DNA of 64,000 bases from Streptomyces sp. PH10-H1 (lineage in GTDB: Bacteria > Actinomycetota > Actinomycetes > Streptomycetales > Streptomycetaceae): the NCBI RefSeq assembly GCF_030063355.1, contig NZ_JASISZ010000020.1, positions 36,821-100,820 of the forward strand, written 5' to 3'. Positions 7,205 through 16,836 of this stretch are shown here, one piece after another. The position numbers and the translations under genes were made by a program. Within the stretch, counting starts at the first letter, position 1. Each line of letters starts with the position of its first letter. The notes beneath the pieces are model-generated. The model was not told the origin of the DNA, ran no database searches, and saw only the letters and a program-made list of their open reading frames with translations.

Positions 7205-8934
7205 GCGCCCGCGTCGACATCCGCATGACCGACCTGATGCAGCAGGCCGAGGTCGACGCCCCGCGTGCGGGGGCCGTCCCCGACCTCATCGACCGCACGG
7301 CGGCGAAGGCCACCCTCACACCGGCTGCCGAGCAGCAACTGGCTGAAGCACCGGCCGACAGCAGCGACCCGCGCGCCATGAAGGCGCTCGCGATCATCGC
7401 CATCCTCGGCGGGGTGCTGCTCGCAGGGATCGGCTTCTCCGGCTCGTACAACACCCTGCGGCACCTCGCGCAGACCAAGGGCTTCGGCCTGTTCGCCTAC
7501 GCGTTCCCCATCGGAATCGACGCGGGCATCCTGGTGCTGCTGGCGCTCGACCTGTACATGATGCGCAAGCGGATGCCGCTACCGATCCTGCGTTGGGCGG
7601 CCCACGGGCTGACCGCTGCGACCGTGGCGTTCAACGCGGCCGCCCCGGCAGGGCCGGTGATGAGCGACCCGCTCGCGGCGTCCATGCACGGCATCATCCC
7701 GACGCTGTTCATCATCGCCGTGGAAGCCGCCCGACACTACATCGGCCGAATGGCGGCCCTGCTGGCCGGTGACACCCCGCTCGGCTCGGTGCGGCTGGAC
7801 CGGTGGATCCTCGCTCCGCTGTCCACGCCCCGCCTGGCCCGCCGGATGCGGCTGTACGGCATCACGTACAAGGAAGTCACCGCCCAGCACCAGCAGCTGC
7901 GGATCTACCGCGAGAGCTTGCGTCAGAAATACTTCACCGATCCGCGCGGCTGGCGGAAGGCAGCGACAGCGGACGAACTGCTGCCGTTCAAGCTCGGGCC
8001 GCTCGGACTCAGCGTGGAGGGTGCGCTGGCCATCCCGCTGGACGAGGAGACCAAGCGGATCGAACGGGAGGTGCGAGCCGCCGTTCAACGCACCGAGGCG
8101 GAGATTCAACGCGTCGAAACCGACGTTCAACTTGGCGCCGCCCGCATTCAAGCGGAGGTCAACCGGATCCGAGAAGAAGGCAAGCTGAAGATCGCCCGAG
8201 CCGAAGCGGAACGGGAGGCTCAGGCGGAGATTCAACGCGCCGAAGCCGACGCTCAACTGCGCGAGGCCAAACGCCAGTACGCACTCAAGCTCACCGCGGA
8301 CCAGGCCAAGGCTGAAGCACAGCAGCTCGCCGACGAGACCGAGCGGCGCCGTACGCTCTCCCTCATCGAGCGGGAGAAAGTGCAGGCCAGCTGGGGCCTG
8401 CAGAAGCAGCAGATGGCTACGGAGGCCGCCGAGAACGAGCGGCGGATCCAGGCCGACTCCGCTGCCCGCGTACGCCGGGAGGAGGCCGCCCGTGCGGCCG
8501 GCTTCGCCGAGCAGGAGCGCCGCCGGGCCGAGGCGGAAGCCGCCCGGCTGAAGGCCCTCGAAGAGGCCGCTGAACGCGAGCGGCGTGCGGCTGAACACCG
8601 CGCTGTGGCGATGAGCAAGGACCTGGAGGAACAGCGCGACAGGGAGGAGGCCGCGGCCTCGCTCGCCCGGGAGGCGGCCTCGAAGGAGGAGGCGGCTGAA
8701 CGTCTGGCACACGCGGCTGAACACGAGGCGCGGGCGGTTGAACAGGCCGCCCTGGCCCGGCTGTCGCAGGTCGAATGGGACGTGCGGCGGGTCGTCGCGA
8801 TGATCCAGAGCCGCGGTGAGAGCGCGGTCACCGTCAAGTCCATCAGTGACGAGATGGGCATGTCCATCGGATCCGCACAGGACCGCAAGACCCGCGCCGT
8901 GGCGTATCTCAAGGACGCTGAGCCGGTGGGGTAA
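7201..8934 (+). CDS. DUF2637/SpdB-like membrane protein with long coiled coil and C-terminal HTH
   Basis: A 577-aa protein. Residues about 60-185 hold four membrane helices (IIAILGGVLLAGIGFSGSYN, FAYAFPIGIDAGILVLLALD, and so on) typical of DUF2637 proteins from Streptomyces conjugative elements. Residues about 280-535 are an unbroken charged coiled coil with repeated E(A/V)EIQRxEADxQL units. The end (VTVKSISDEMGMSIGSAQDR) looks like a helix-turn-helix. This class is linked to intramycelial plasmid spread (Spd). A membrane-anchored rod carrying a DNA-binding tip is inferred. It is coupled to the upstream gene. Confidence 0.75.
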   Translation: MSARVDIRMTDLMQQAEVDAPRAGAVPDLIDRTAAKATLTPAAEQQLAEAPADSSDPRAMKALAIIAILGGVLLAGIGFSGSYNTLRHLAQTKGFGLFAYAFPIGIDAGILVLLALDLYMMRKRMPLPILRWAAHGLTAATVAFNAAAPAGPVMSDPLAASMHGIIPTLFIIAVEAARHYIGRMAALLAGDTPLGSVRLDRWILAPLSTPRLARRMRLYGITYKEVTAQHQQLRIYRESLRQKYFTDPRGWRKAATADELLPFKLGPLGLSVEGALAIPLDEETKRIEREVRAAVQRTEAEIQRVETDVQLGAARIQAEVNRIREEGKLKIARAEAEREAQAEIQRAEADAQLREAKRQYALKLTADQAKAEAQQLADETERRRTLSLIEREKVQASWGLQKQQMATEAAENERRIQADSAARVRREEAARAAGFAEQERRRAEAEAARLKALEEAAERERRAAEHRAVAMSKDLEEQRDREEAAASLAREAASKEEAAERLAHAAEHEARAVEQAALARLSQVEWDVRRVVAMIQSRGESAVTVKSISDEMGMSIGSAQDRKTRAVAYLKDAEPVG

Positions 8935-9169
8935 GGCCGGCCACAGCAGGAAACCGGAACCCGTGATCAGGCCTTCGGCCAGCTCCGTGGTGCCCTGCGC
9001 GGCGCCCCGTCGGCGCTCGGCCGATAGGGCGGCGCGCGCGGTCGGCTGCAGCTCCACCGGGCCGGTTGCTTCACCCACTCCGTCCGCCATGTCCCGACCT
9101 CGTCGAACGACCTGGTGGGCGCCTGCCGCAGCCCCGACCCCGCCATTACAGACCGTTGAAGCCAGGCGA

Positions 9170-9278
9170 GGCGAAGCGAGGCGAAGCGAAGGACAACGTC
9201 CCTGCGAACCCCTCCAAGAGTCCTCTACCGGGGGAAATGGAGGGCACCTGCCTTGGCGTTGCTTCGCCTCGCTTCGCC
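9170..9278. repeat. 18-bp inverted repeat in a 374-bp gap
   Basis: GGCGAAGCGAGGCGAAGC at 9170-9187 and its exact complement at 9261-9278, separated by 73 bp, with smaller internal GGCGAAGC repeats. The gap 8935-9308 contains no convincing gene. It could be an mRNA structure between two transfer genes or a recognition site for a transfer protein. Confidence 0.6.
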
Positions 9279-9308
9279 TTTCCGCTACTCAATGTGAGGA
9301 GACACGTC

Positions 9309-11321
9309 GTGGCAGACACCGCGGCTGCGGAGCCGGAGAGCCCCTCGGACTCCGCTGCACCCCAGTCCGCCGACACCGGCGACCATGCCCTGCAGAACAC
9401 TCCGCAGCCCGCACCGGACCGGGCCCCGCAGCCACGATCATCGGCCCGTCGCCAGCCCCGGGCCGTACCGCTGCTCATTCACGGCACCAACGCAACCGGA
9501 ATCGGCGTGGGCCTCGCCTACACCGTTGCCGGGGTTCCCGGGATCGTGGCCGCCGGGGCGGCTGGCGCCGCCATCGCTGCCGCGGCCCTGGCAGGCCGCA
9601 AGAAGCGCCCGGTCGCGGCCGCCCGCCGGTCCGCCGGACAGGGCGCAGGCAGCGCAGGCGGCTCGAGCCGAGGGGGCGGCCTCCTGGGAAGCGGCGCCGG
9701 GAGCGGGGGCGGTGCCGCCGGTGCAGGCGGTGGACGGCGCAGCGGTTCCCGCTCATCGGGCGCCGGATCCGGCGGTACCGGCGCGAACCGGTCGGGCGGG
9801 GGCCGGCACAGTGCTCCGGGCTCCCACAGCGGATCTGGGAACCGTGGTTCCGGGCAGGGCGGGTTGAACGGCCGGACGCCCGGGTTGAATGGCAGAGCGC
9901 CCGGATCGAGCGGCCGGGCAGGCCGATTGAACGGCCCGAAGCCGCGGCTGAATGGTGCAGGCGACCGAGTGAACGGTCGCGGAAGCCGGGCCTCTCAAGG
10001 CGCCGGCGGGAGTAACTGGACGGGTAAGGCCGGACGAACCCTCAAGGGTTGGGCGGGAAAGCTGCGCCGCGCCCAGGCCGGCACGGACAAGACGACTCCC
10101 GACGCCGCGAGCGGGACCCCGGCCAACGAGGCCGCGCCTGGTTCTACCGAAACTGCCGCTTCGCCGGCGACGCGCAAGGGTGGCCTGCGGAACACCCTGA
10201 GGGACTGGGCCGGCCGACTACGCCGCACCGCGACGGCGAAAGCCGCGCCGATCGCCGGCCGTATCTACCGGATGCGCCGACAGGCGGCCCGCAACCTCCG
10301 CCACGCGGCCCGAATGTCCGCAGCAGGCCTGCTCGCCGCCCTGGCCGGGGCCCTCACGCTGCCTGCCGGCATCGTGTGGGGCCTGTGGCGCACCACCACC
10401 GGCCACCGGGATCCGCTCCATGCCTTCGGCTACCCGGTGCGCCTGGTCATCCGGATCTGGCGGACGTTCTACCGCCGGTCCAAGGCCCGCTGCGAGCTCG
10501 ACGCCCGCGCGGACGAACTCACCCTCACTGTCACCGAACCCCGAAAGGACACCGATCCCGTGAGCGGACCTACGCTTGCCGGCACCCATGTGCTCGACGG
10601 CCGCACCGCGAAGTTCGCCCTCGCCATGGGCGAGACGCACGCCGCGTACACCGGCTACAGCCCGCAGAGCATGATGGAGGTCGCCGCGGAGTACGCGGGC
10701 CTACCCAACGGGCTCCGCGCGGCAGCCAGCACGGTGCGCGACATGGCCGTCAACTGCGACCAGAAGTGGCCCTGCAGCAAGCGGGCCATCGCCAAGCTGG
10801 TCGAGGCGGTCGGCGCCCTGGAGATCGCCGGTGCGCGCTCCGAGGCGATGACCACGCTGTTCCGCACGGTCCACAAGTTCGACATCGCACGGTTCCACAG
10901 CCCCCGGACGAACGAGTTCAAGTGGAACGTCACCGCAACCGGCTCGATGGTCTCGGACAGCGCCATGTTCCTGCCGGGGCGGATCGAGGCGGGGTGCGTG
11001 CTCATGGCCACCCTGTACCGGACGTACGAGCCGACTCACATGATGGAGGTCGGCAGCGAGTACCTGGGCATGGGCCTGGGGCTGCGGGACCTGGCGGCCG
11101 CGCTGCAGGCGCTGCGCGATCGGACCCGCGACGTGTATCCGGTCGACGACCGGGTCGTCGACGAGCTGGGCGCCATCCTCGCTCTGCTCCAGGCAGCTGC
11201 TGATCACGCGACGCTCGCCGGCCAGCTGTTCCTGGAGGACCACCACCTGGAGATCAGCCACAACACGCACCCACGCAAGGGACTCAGCAGCGAGGGTATG
11301 TGGAACACCCCTCGCCACTGA
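9309..11321 (+). CDS. Large membrane-associated transfer-region protein with Gly/Ser/Arg-rich linker
   Basis: A 670-aa protein from GTG 9309 (GAGGAG seven bases upstream). It has an acidic Pro/Ala N-terminus, a hydrophobic segment (GVGLAYTVAGVPGIVAAGAAGAAIAAAALA), and about 200 residues of low complexity including repeated LNGR(T/A)PG units. A second hydrophobic stretch near residue 340 (MSAAGLLAALAGALTLPAGIV) precedes a folded C-terminal domain of about 260 residues (ending HLEISHNTHPRKGLSSEG). Its place between the Spd-like gene and the FtsK-like translocase suggests a transfer or spread accessory. The C-terminal domain is not recognised. Confidence 0.6.
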   Translation: MADTAAAEPESPSDSAAPQSADTGDHALQNTPQPAPDRAPQPRSSARRQPRAVPLLIHGTNATGIGVGLAYTVAGVPGIVAAGAAGAAIAAAALAGRKKRPVAAARRSAGQGAGSAGGSSRGGGLLGSGAGSGGGAAGAGGGRRSGSRSSGAGSGGTGANRSGGGRHSAPGSHSGSGNRGSGQGGLNGRTPGLNGRAPGSSGRAGRLNGPKPRLNGAGDRVNGRGSRASQGAGGSNWTGKAGRTLKGWAGKLRRAQAGTDKTTPDAASGTPANEAAPGSTETAASPATRKGGLRNTLRDWAGRLRRTATAKAAPIAGRIYRMRRQAARNLRHAARMSAAGLLAALAGALTLPAGIVWGLWRTTTGHRDPLHAFGYPVRLVIRIWRTFYRRSKARCELDARADELTLTVTEPRKDTDPVSGPTLAGTHVLDGRTAKFALAMGETHAAYTGYSPQSMMEVAAEYAGLPNGLRAAASTVRDMAVNCDQKWPCSKRAIAKLVEAVGALEIAGARSEAMTTLFRTVHKFDIARFHSPRTNEFKWNVTATGSMVSDSAMFLPGRIEAGCVLMATLYRTYEPTHMMEVGSEYLGMGLGLRDLAAALQALRDRTRDVYPVDDRVVDELGAILALLQAAADHATLAGQLFLEDHHLEISHNTHPRKGLSSEGMWNTPRH

Positions 11322-11440
11322 CTCGGCCCGCTCCTCTGCACATCGGTGGCGTCCCGCACCTCGCGGGGCGCCACCGGCCCAGTCCGCCACCCCTGGCCCC
11401 CGCTTCCCCGCCTTCGCCCTGATTCGGATGGAGAACCCTC

Positions 11441-13849
11441 ATGCCGCCGCGTCACTGGGACTGGTCGCCGCCCAGCGACCACCCCACCTTCCTCGGGTAC
11501 GCCAGCGAGACCGCCGCCTCCATGGCGTTGCTCGCACCGCTGACCGGACTTCCCTGGCAGGCCGCAGCCACCGCCCTCACCAGCGCAGCGGCGGCCGGCA
11601 TCATCTACGACCTGCGCCAGCACACCACGGCCGGCACCATCACCACCCGAGCACTGTCGTGGATCACCGCCGGCGCCTGGACATCGTGGGCGATGACGAC
11701 CGCGCCGCTGACCGCGACCGGCTGGGCCGCCAGTCTCGGCCTGGCCGCTCTTGGCGTCGCCGTGAACGCCGGCGCCACCCGCAGCGAAGCGACCCGTACC
11801 GAGAGCAAGGTCCTGTACAAACTGCGCCGCGAATCGGTCGGCATCCTGCGGGAGTGGGAAGACCGCCTGGCCCGGGTCGCAAGGATCGAGAACTGCCACG
11901 GCGTGGACGTGACGCACTGGCCGAAACGGGTCGGCTACACGGTCGAACTGAACCTCCCGGCCGGCGGCACCACCGTCGACGACCTCAACGGCTACGGCGC
12001 GAAGTTCGCCGCCGACATGCGCCTGGCCGACGGATGCGGCGTGGAGATCTTCCCCGGCGCGAACCGCGGCACGATCCTGGTGGAGGTCACCCTCCAGGAC
12101 GTGATCAGCCAGGACATCAACTACCCGGAGGACTTCAGCGAACTCACCCTCACCGAGCGGTTCCCGTTCGGTGTGCACCGCAACGGCTCGGCCGCTCTGG
12201 GCAGCCTGTGCAGCGACTGCGGGATCTTGATTGGTGAGACCGACGCCGGCAAAACCAACACCCTGCGGGTCGTCATCGCCCAGCTCGCCCGGATGCCCGA
12301 CGCACTGATCTGGGCGATCGACATCACCGGCGGCGGCGTCGCCCTCCCCTGGATCACCCCCTGGGCGACCGAGGGCCTGGCCGCGGCCCCCATCGTGGAC
12401 TGGATCGCCCACACCGCGGACGAAGCCCGCCTCATGGTCTGGATGGCGGGGGAGATCATCGCCGCCCGCAAGGCCGGCTACCAGCAGCTGATGCGGCAGA
12501 AGAAGAGCGACAACAAGCTGCCGATCGACCACGAGATCCCCGGCGTCGTCATCATCTGCGATGAGACCGCCTCCCTGCCGCACGACGTCAAGGAGGGCCT
12601 GGACAAGGTCGCCGAGGAAGGGCGCGCGATGCGCGTCCGGCAGCTGATCTGCGGCCTGCGCGCGACCCAGGACGTGATCACCGCCATGATGAAAATCCAG
12701 GCGAAGTGGCGTTTCGGCATGACCGTGTCCGACCCCGAAGAGCTGGCCTACCTCTTCCCCGGCTACATCAAAGTCGACCCGAAGGACGCGCCCGTCGCTG
12801 GCTCCGGCTGGAACATGCACACCCGCCTGGGCCCGAAGAAGCCCACCGCGACGAAGGTCTGGCGGCTCCAGGACGACCTCATGGACAAGATCTGCGCAGC
12901 GACGGCAGCCCGCCGACCGACGCTCGACAAGATCGCTCGGTCCGTGGAAAGCGGCACCATCTACAGCCAGCGCTGGGCGCGCACCCTTCCCGACTTGTAC
13001 AAGGGCCAGCAGCTCACCGCAGCCGCGCAGCACGCCATCGACAGCGCCGGCGCGATCATCGACGCGGCGACCCTGCTCGCCTCGGAGTCCCTCGCGGGCA
13101 CCGGGTCAACCGCCGTCGCACCCGCCGGTCCGCGCGGGTACGAAGGTTTCGGTGGTGCGGCCGACCTGTTCGAGGCCGCAGCCGTGAAGGTCTCGTCCAC
13201 CGAGACCCTGGCGCACCCGCCCACAGCAGCACTGGCCGCCCCGATGGCGACGCTTCCTCGCCCCTCCCGGCCGATCGATCCCCGCGAGACCGGGTTCGAG
13301 CTTCTGGCAGCGGCCGGCTCCATCGGGTACGAGCCGAAAGCGCTGTACGAGGCGCTCAAGGACATGCTTGGCGAGGCGACGCCTGCGCAGCGCACCGTCG
13401 CCGGATGGCTTGTCAACTGGGCCAAGGACGGCCGGGCGACCAGAGACGACTCGGGTCAGTACCCGCGCTACATGGCCCAGGACCAGAACGCACAGGAAGC
13501 CACCGGCGCCGAGGCCGGAGCCACGCAGCCCGCCCTGGCGCTTCCGGAGGACCTCGACGTGGACCTGGTTCTCCAGGCGGCCGACCTGGTCGTCTCCTCG
13601 CAGTTCGGGTCGACGTCGATGCTGCAGCGCAAACTGCGTGTCCCCTTCCAGACCGCGGTGAAGGTGATGCATCTCCTGGAGTTGGGGGGTGTTGTCGGCC
13701 CCGATCAGGGAGGCAAAGGCCGCGAGGTTCAGGTCCCGGCTGACGACTTGGACACGGCCATGATGGAGCTGGGTCACAAGCTGGGCTCTCACGCTGGCGG
13801 GTTGGGCGTGAACGCCCTCCTGGCCGCCGCCTCGTCGTCTAAGGAGTAG
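11441..13849 (+). CDS. FtsK/SpoIIIE-type conjugative DNA translocase (TraB class)
   Basis: An 802-aa protein, the main transfer protein of Streptomyces elements, which moves double-stranded DNA between hyphae as a hexameric ATPase. Two or three membrane helices lie at residues about 25-120. Walker A is [12 protein letters not shown] and Walker [14 protein letters not shown]. The last 100 residues ([20 protein letters not shown] through the GGKGREVQV wing) form a winged helix like FtsK-gamma, which in TraB reads the clt repeats. GGAG lies about eight bases before the ATG. I did not find a convincing clt repeat cluster nearby. Confidence 0.88.
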   Translation: MPPRHWDWSPPSDHPTFLGYASETAASMALLAPLTGLPWQAAATALTSAAAAGIIYDLRQHTTAGTITTRALSWITAGAWTSWAMTTAPLTATGWAASLGLAALGVAVNAGATRSEATRTESKVLYKLRRESVGILREWEDRLARVARIENCHGVDVTHWPKRVGYTVELNLPAGGTTVDDLNGYGAKFAADMRLADGCGVEIFPGANRGTILVEVTLQDVISQDINYPEDFSELTLTERFPFGVHRNGSAALGSLCSDCGILIGETDAGKTNTLRVVIAQLARMPDALIWAIDITGGGVALPWITPWATEGLAAAPIVDWIAHTADEARLMVWMAGEIIAARKAGYQQLMRQKKSDNKLPIDHEIPGVVIICDETASLPHDVKEGLDKVAEEGRAMRVRQLICGLRATQDVITAMMKIQAKWRFGMTVSDPEELAYLFPGYIKVDPKDAPVAGSGWNMHTRLGPKKPTATKVWRLQDDLMDKICAATAARRPTLDKIARSVESGTIYSQRWARTLPDLYKGQQLTAAAQHAIDSAGAIIDAATLLASESLAGTGSTAVAPAGPRGYEGFGGAADLFEAAAVKVSSTETLAHPPTAALAAPMATLPRPSRPIDPRETGFELLAAAGSIGYEPKALYEALKDMLGEATPAQRTVAGWLVNWAKDGRATRDDSGQYPRYMAQDQNAQEATGAEAGATQPALALPEDLDVDLVLQAADLVVSSQFGSTSMLQRKLRVPFQTAVKVMHLLELGGVVGPDQGGKGREVQVPADDLDTAMMELGHKLGSHAGGLGVNALLAAASSSKE

Positions 13850-13854
13850 TGGCC

Positions 13855-14163
13855 ATGCCCTCGGAAACGCCGGCGCAGGAGATCCAGCGTCTGGAGGTCG
13901 AAATCCACGGCTACAGCGTGACGTTCGCCAACACCGACAGCACCGACGCCGTCACCCGTGCCCACCTGCAGGCACAGATGGACCAGCGCACCCGTCGAAT
14001 CCAGGAACTTCAGGGCTACCGGCCTCTGGGCTTCGTCACTCGCTGGAGCCTGCGTGCTGCCGCCGTGGTGGCGGGCTGGAACGCAGTCGGGCTCAGTGCG
14101 TGGTGGATGCAGGCCGGCCTCGTTCTGCTGGCCGTGTTCCTGGCCTTCTACAGCCTGGCGTAA
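13855..14163 (+). CDS. Small coiled-coil membrane protein following traB
   Basis: A 102-aa protein. I use ATG 13855 because the AAGGAG at 13841-13846 is eight bases from it but only two from the GTG at 13849. The N-terminal 50 residues are a charged helix (PAQEIQRLEVEIHGYSVTF, QMDQRTRRIQELQGYRPL), followed by two hydrophobic segments (LRAAAVVAGWNAVGLSAWW, AGLVLLAVFLAFYSLA). The ribosome site lies inside the end of the translocase gene. Likely a membrane partner in transfer; family not recognised. Confidence 0.6.
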   Translation: MPSETPAQEIQRLEVEIHGYSVTFANTDSTDAVTRAHLQAQMDQRTRRIQELQGYRPLGFVTRWSLRAAAVVAGWNAVGLSAWWMQAGLVLLAVFLAFYSLA

Positions 14164-14281
14164 CACCGCCCGTTCCGCCGCGGCCCGTTCTGCCGCAACC
14201 CAGGACCCGCTCGGCCGCCTCACCTGCGGCCGGCGGGTCCTGCGCGTTTCCCCCATTTCGAGACCCCTACAAGGAGCCCTT

Positions 14282-14914
14282 GTGGACGCGCACGACCTCA
14301 CCGAACCGAAGCATCATCCGCTGCCCGCCGCTCTGCCCGAAGAGCCGACGGTCGGCGGGCTGCCGTACGAGCACCTGCGGGCGATCTGGGACCTCTTCCC
14401 GGACGCTTTCGCCGCAGTGGAACCCTCGGGCGCTCCGGCCTCGCAGCCCAGGGCTGAGCTGGTCCGGCTCCTCAACGACACGTCGTACCGGGCCCGCGTC
14501 GACGAGCTACTCCGACGTGACGAATCCGCAGTTGCCTACTACCGAGCTCCCGAGCAGGCTGAGCTCTACCGCACGCTGGCGGGAGCGCACCTACTGCCTG
14601 CCTCGCCCGCGGGATCGGGCACCCCCGATCGGCCGGCCGTTCCCTCGTGGGTATGGAAGTACAGCGCCCTCGCCCTGTCCACGGGCGGCGCCATTGCCCT
14701 GGGCGGGTACGGAATTGGCGCGGCTGCCCCCGGCCTGGCCCAGCTCCCGGCCATCTTCGCTACCGCCGGGCAGGCGCTGATGAGCCTCGCGGTGGTGGTC
14801 GTCCTGGTCGGGGTAGTTCTCGCCAGCCGCGGAGCCCAGCGGAGCACCAGCAAGGGCGGCACGACCGTAAACATCCGCCGAGCGGTCTTTCGGCGCAGCA
14901 ACTTCCACTCCTGA
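14282..14914 (+). CDS. Hypothetical membrane protein (210 aa)
   Basis: GTG start five bases after AAGGAGCCC. Residues 1-120 are soluble and mainly helical (LPYEHLRAIWDLFPDAFAAV), and two membrane helices follow at about 130-190 (YSALALSTGGAIALGGYGIG, LMSLAVVVVLVGVVLA). A basic tail ends NIRRAVFRRSNFHS. Part of the transfer-region transcript by spacing; no known domain. Confidence 0.6.
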   Translation: MDAHDLTEPKHHPLPAALPEEPTVGGLPYEHLRAIWDLFPDAFAAVEPSGAPASQPRAELVRLLNDTSYRARVDELLRRDESAVAYYRAPEQAELYRTLAGAHLLPASPAGSGTPDRPAVPSWVWKYSALALSTGGAIALGGYGIGAAAPGLAQLPAIFATAGQALMSLAVVVVLVGVVLASRGAQRSTSKGGTTVNIRRAVFRRSNFHS

Positions 14915-15010
14915 CCGGTCAGCCTGCCTCGCTCCCGAACCCGACATCGGGCACGGGGGCGCGGGCAGGCCGCCCGGCCCGCCCCCACCGAGACCGAGGA
15001 GCCGCCGATC

Positions 15011-15172
15011 ATGGCATCCAACGACGCCACTTCCGACGCCACCAGCGATCCACCGAGCCGGCCCGCCTGCTGCACACGCGGGATCAGGGTGGGGGCCGAC
15101 GCGATCAAGTCCGCCACCTTGGTCGAGCAGGGTGGCCAGCCCACTCCCGTTGCACTGTGCCGCCCCCTGTAA
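15011..15172 (+). CDS. Small protein (53 aa), unknown
   Basis: ATG preceded by GAGGAG about nine bases upstream. Ser/Asp/Thr-rich start (MASNDATSDATSDPPSRP), a CC pair, and a basic/hydrophobic end. It belongs to a run of five short frames at 15.0-15.9 kb in the same direction. No domain. Confidence 0.4.
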   Translation: MASNDATSDATSDPPSRPACCTRGIRVGADAIKSATLVEQGGQPTPVALCRPL

Positions 15173-15195
15173 CAGCGAATCCACCAAGGACACTC

Positions 15196-15435
15196 ATGTG
15201 CTGTTTCCTCTGCCGCGTCATTGCGGCGCTCGCTCTCACCCGCATAGTGCTCCGCTTCATCGGCTGCGCCTTGATCGTTGGCCTCTTCGTTGCGCTGACC
15301 GTGCCGGTCAAAGCGGTCCTTCGCGCCAGCCGCGAAGCTGCAGGATCCGTAGGTCTCCTTCCGCTCCTTCTCATCACGGTCGTATCCGCCCTCGCCGCGG
15401 CCGCCGTCCGGATCGGCGTGAAGGGATGGAGATGA
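15196..15435 (+). CDS. Small membrane protein (79 aa)
   Basis: AAGGA precedes the ATG by seven bases. Two hydrophobic helices (IVLRFIGCALIVGLFVALTV and LLPLLLITVVSALAAAAVRI) are separated by a short basic loop, and the N-terminus is Cys-rich (MCCFLC). Its stop overlaps the next ATG as ATGA. Confidence 0.5.
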   Translation: MCCFLCRVIAALALTRIVLRFIGCALIVGLFVALTVPVKAVLRASREAAGSVGLLPLLLITVVSALAAAAVRIGVKGWR

Positions 15436-15593
15436 TTGCGAACCTGCAGTCCGGAACGCTCGTCCTGGCCATCGGCGGAGCAGCAGGCTACGGCCGTCCG
15501 GCTGCGACCCTGGTCTTCCCCACCGCGCGGGACATCGGCCGCGCCCGCAACGCCCGGTGCACTGCCGGGGCGTGGGTCCCAGGCCCTCGATGA
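15432..15593 (+). CDS. Small hypothetical protein (53 aa), translationally coupled
   Basis: ATG 15432 overlaps the preceding stop in an ATGA; an alternative in-frame ATG is at 15426. Begins MIANLQSGTLVLAIGGAAG and ends with a basic tail. One possible short hydrophobic stretch. Function unknown; existence rests on the double coupling (it also overlaps the next start). Confidence 0.35.
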   Translation: MIANLQSGTLVLAIGGAAGYGRPAATLVFPTARDIGRARNARCTAGAWVPGPR

Positions 15594-15907
15594 GGGCCTG
15601 GACGCGGATGATCGCCAGGCTGCTGCGGGGGCCGCACCGGCGCGCGGCGCCGGCGCCGACACCTCCAGCCTTGTTGCCGACTCTGCCGCCGTCGGCTGCA
15701 TCACCTCGAACATCGCAGACGACCGCCCCCCGGCCGTTGGACTCGTGGGAGCTCACCACCTGGTCGTGTCCGCAGCTCGCCTGCGGTCTCGCGGCCGCAG
15801 CTGGCACACACCACTGGGACGACTGCGGGCCATTCCAACTGCTCAGTCGTCACGCTCTCGTGTGTCCGAACGGCCACCGATGGACGAACTGCACCGACGG
15901 CGGATGA
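15590..15907 (+). CDS. Small hypothetical protein (105 aa) with C-terminal Cys/His cluster
   Basis: ATG overlaps the preceding stop (ATGA). The N-terminal 50 residues are Pro/Ala/Arg-rich. The C-terminus reads WELTTWSCPQLACGLAAAAG, HHWDDCGPF and ALVCPNGHRWTNC, which has the look of a small zinc-binding module (CxxxxC, C, CxxxH). Inference only. Confidence 0.4.
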   Translation: MRAWTRMIARLLRGPHRRAAPAPTPPALLPTLPPSAASPRTSQTTAPRPLDSWELTTWSCPQLACGLAAAAGTHHWDDCGPFQLLSRHALVCPNGHRWTNCTDGG

Positions 15908-15964
15908 GTCGAACTACAGGGCCGGGTCGGCTCACCCTCACTGGAGCCAGGTCGAGGAGGAAGG

Positions 15965-16570
15965 ATGGACTGCATGTCTCAGCACCCCTCGCTCTACTGC
16001 GCGTGTCAGAGCCGTGTCCTGGTCAGCGAGCGCATTGAACACCCCGACGGTAGCCGCGAAGTCGCCTCGCTGACGTGCACGTACTGCGCGGCGAGCTGGG
16101 AGGCGTACGAGACGCCGGCCCTGCCGGGGCCCGACTACGCCGTCGCCTACATGAGCACGACCGCTGCCGACCTAATGGACCAGGAGCTCGCGCTGCTCCT
16201 GCTGTCGGACGACAACGCGAACGTGACTGCCCCCGACTTCGGCAAGCGCAGAGGGGCGCTGCTGCGGGAGGCGGCGCTGCTGGACATCGGCGCCCGGCGG
16301 GTGGAACTAGGTTGGTTCTGCTGGCAGGCCGGGTGCACGGGCGATGATGTGGACCACGCGACTGCGACGGCGGATCAGGCGGCCCGCTCGCTCCGAGCGT
16401 TCGACCTGCGGTTGGTTCAGGTGTATGTGGCTGGCCCGCTGGCGGCCGACTCCAGAGCCTGGGACGTCGCGGGAGGCCTGCGGTCGTACGTGCGGCAGGA
16501 GTATTGCGGCTGGCGCCGAGCTACGGAGCGGACCAACAGCGCGACGACGGATAGACAACGGCCCCTGTAG
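15965..16570 (+). CDS. Hypothetical protein with N-terminal Cys motif (201 aa)
   Basis: Start ATG 15965 lies four bases after GAGGAGG; ATG 15974 is an alternative. An N-terminal zinc-ribbon-like part (CACQSRV, LTCTYCAASWEAYE) is followed by an alpha-helical region (TTAADLMDQELALLLL; KRRGALLREAALLDIGARRV). Last gene of the transfer-region run; followed by a 266-bp relatively AT-rich gap. No family recognised. Confidence 0.55.
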   Translation: MDCMSQHPSLYCACQSRVLVSERIEHPDGSREVASLTCTYCAASWEAYETPALPGPDYAVAYMSTTAADLMDQELALLLLSDDNANVTAPDFGKRRGALLREAALLDIGARRVELGWFCWQAGCTGDDVDHATATADQAARSLRAFDLRLVQVYVAGPLAADSRAWDVAGGLRSYVRQEYCGWRRATERTNSATTDRQRPL

Positions 16571-16836
16571 GTGCCGCGATCGCCGAGGCGCCCGCTGGGG
16601 GGTGGTCACAGCGGATTCCAGCCACCGCCCCTCAATTTCTTGCATATGTGCGCTGCCAAATGTCATGTGGTGTCGTTTTATGATCGCATCTATCCCTAGT
16701 CTGGTTTTTGCAGGCAGAAACTCTCCCGTTTAAAAACCCCCCACATGTCGTTAAGACTCGATCACTCAGACGCATCCCCCGGCCTCAGACGGTTACGGCT
16801 GGGGTGACAGGCAGACGGCAACGGGGGCTAGAGGCA
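16571..16836. promoter_or_regulatory. AT-richer promoter gap before the regulator pair
   Basis: The stretch 16630-16770 is unusually AT-rich for this window (TTTTATGATCG, CTGGTTTTTG, TTTAAAAACC). It contains no convincing ORF and separates the transfer genes from the regulator operon at 16837. It most likely holds that operon's promoter. No clear repeat seen. Confidence 0.4.

Noticed and set aside
7579..9090. Long minus-strand frame opposite the DUF2637-type gene
   Set aside because: Mirror of the coiled-coil repeats on the plus strand; no start signal.
11204..13033. Long minus-strand frame opposite the translocase
   Set aside because: Shadow of an unmistakable FtsK/TraB gene; the composition is not protein-like.
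8935..14164. Search for known TraB recognition repeats (clt, GACCCGGA type) around the transfer genes
   Set aside because: No cluster of that repeat was seen by eye; only the GGCGAAGC inverted repeat is reported.
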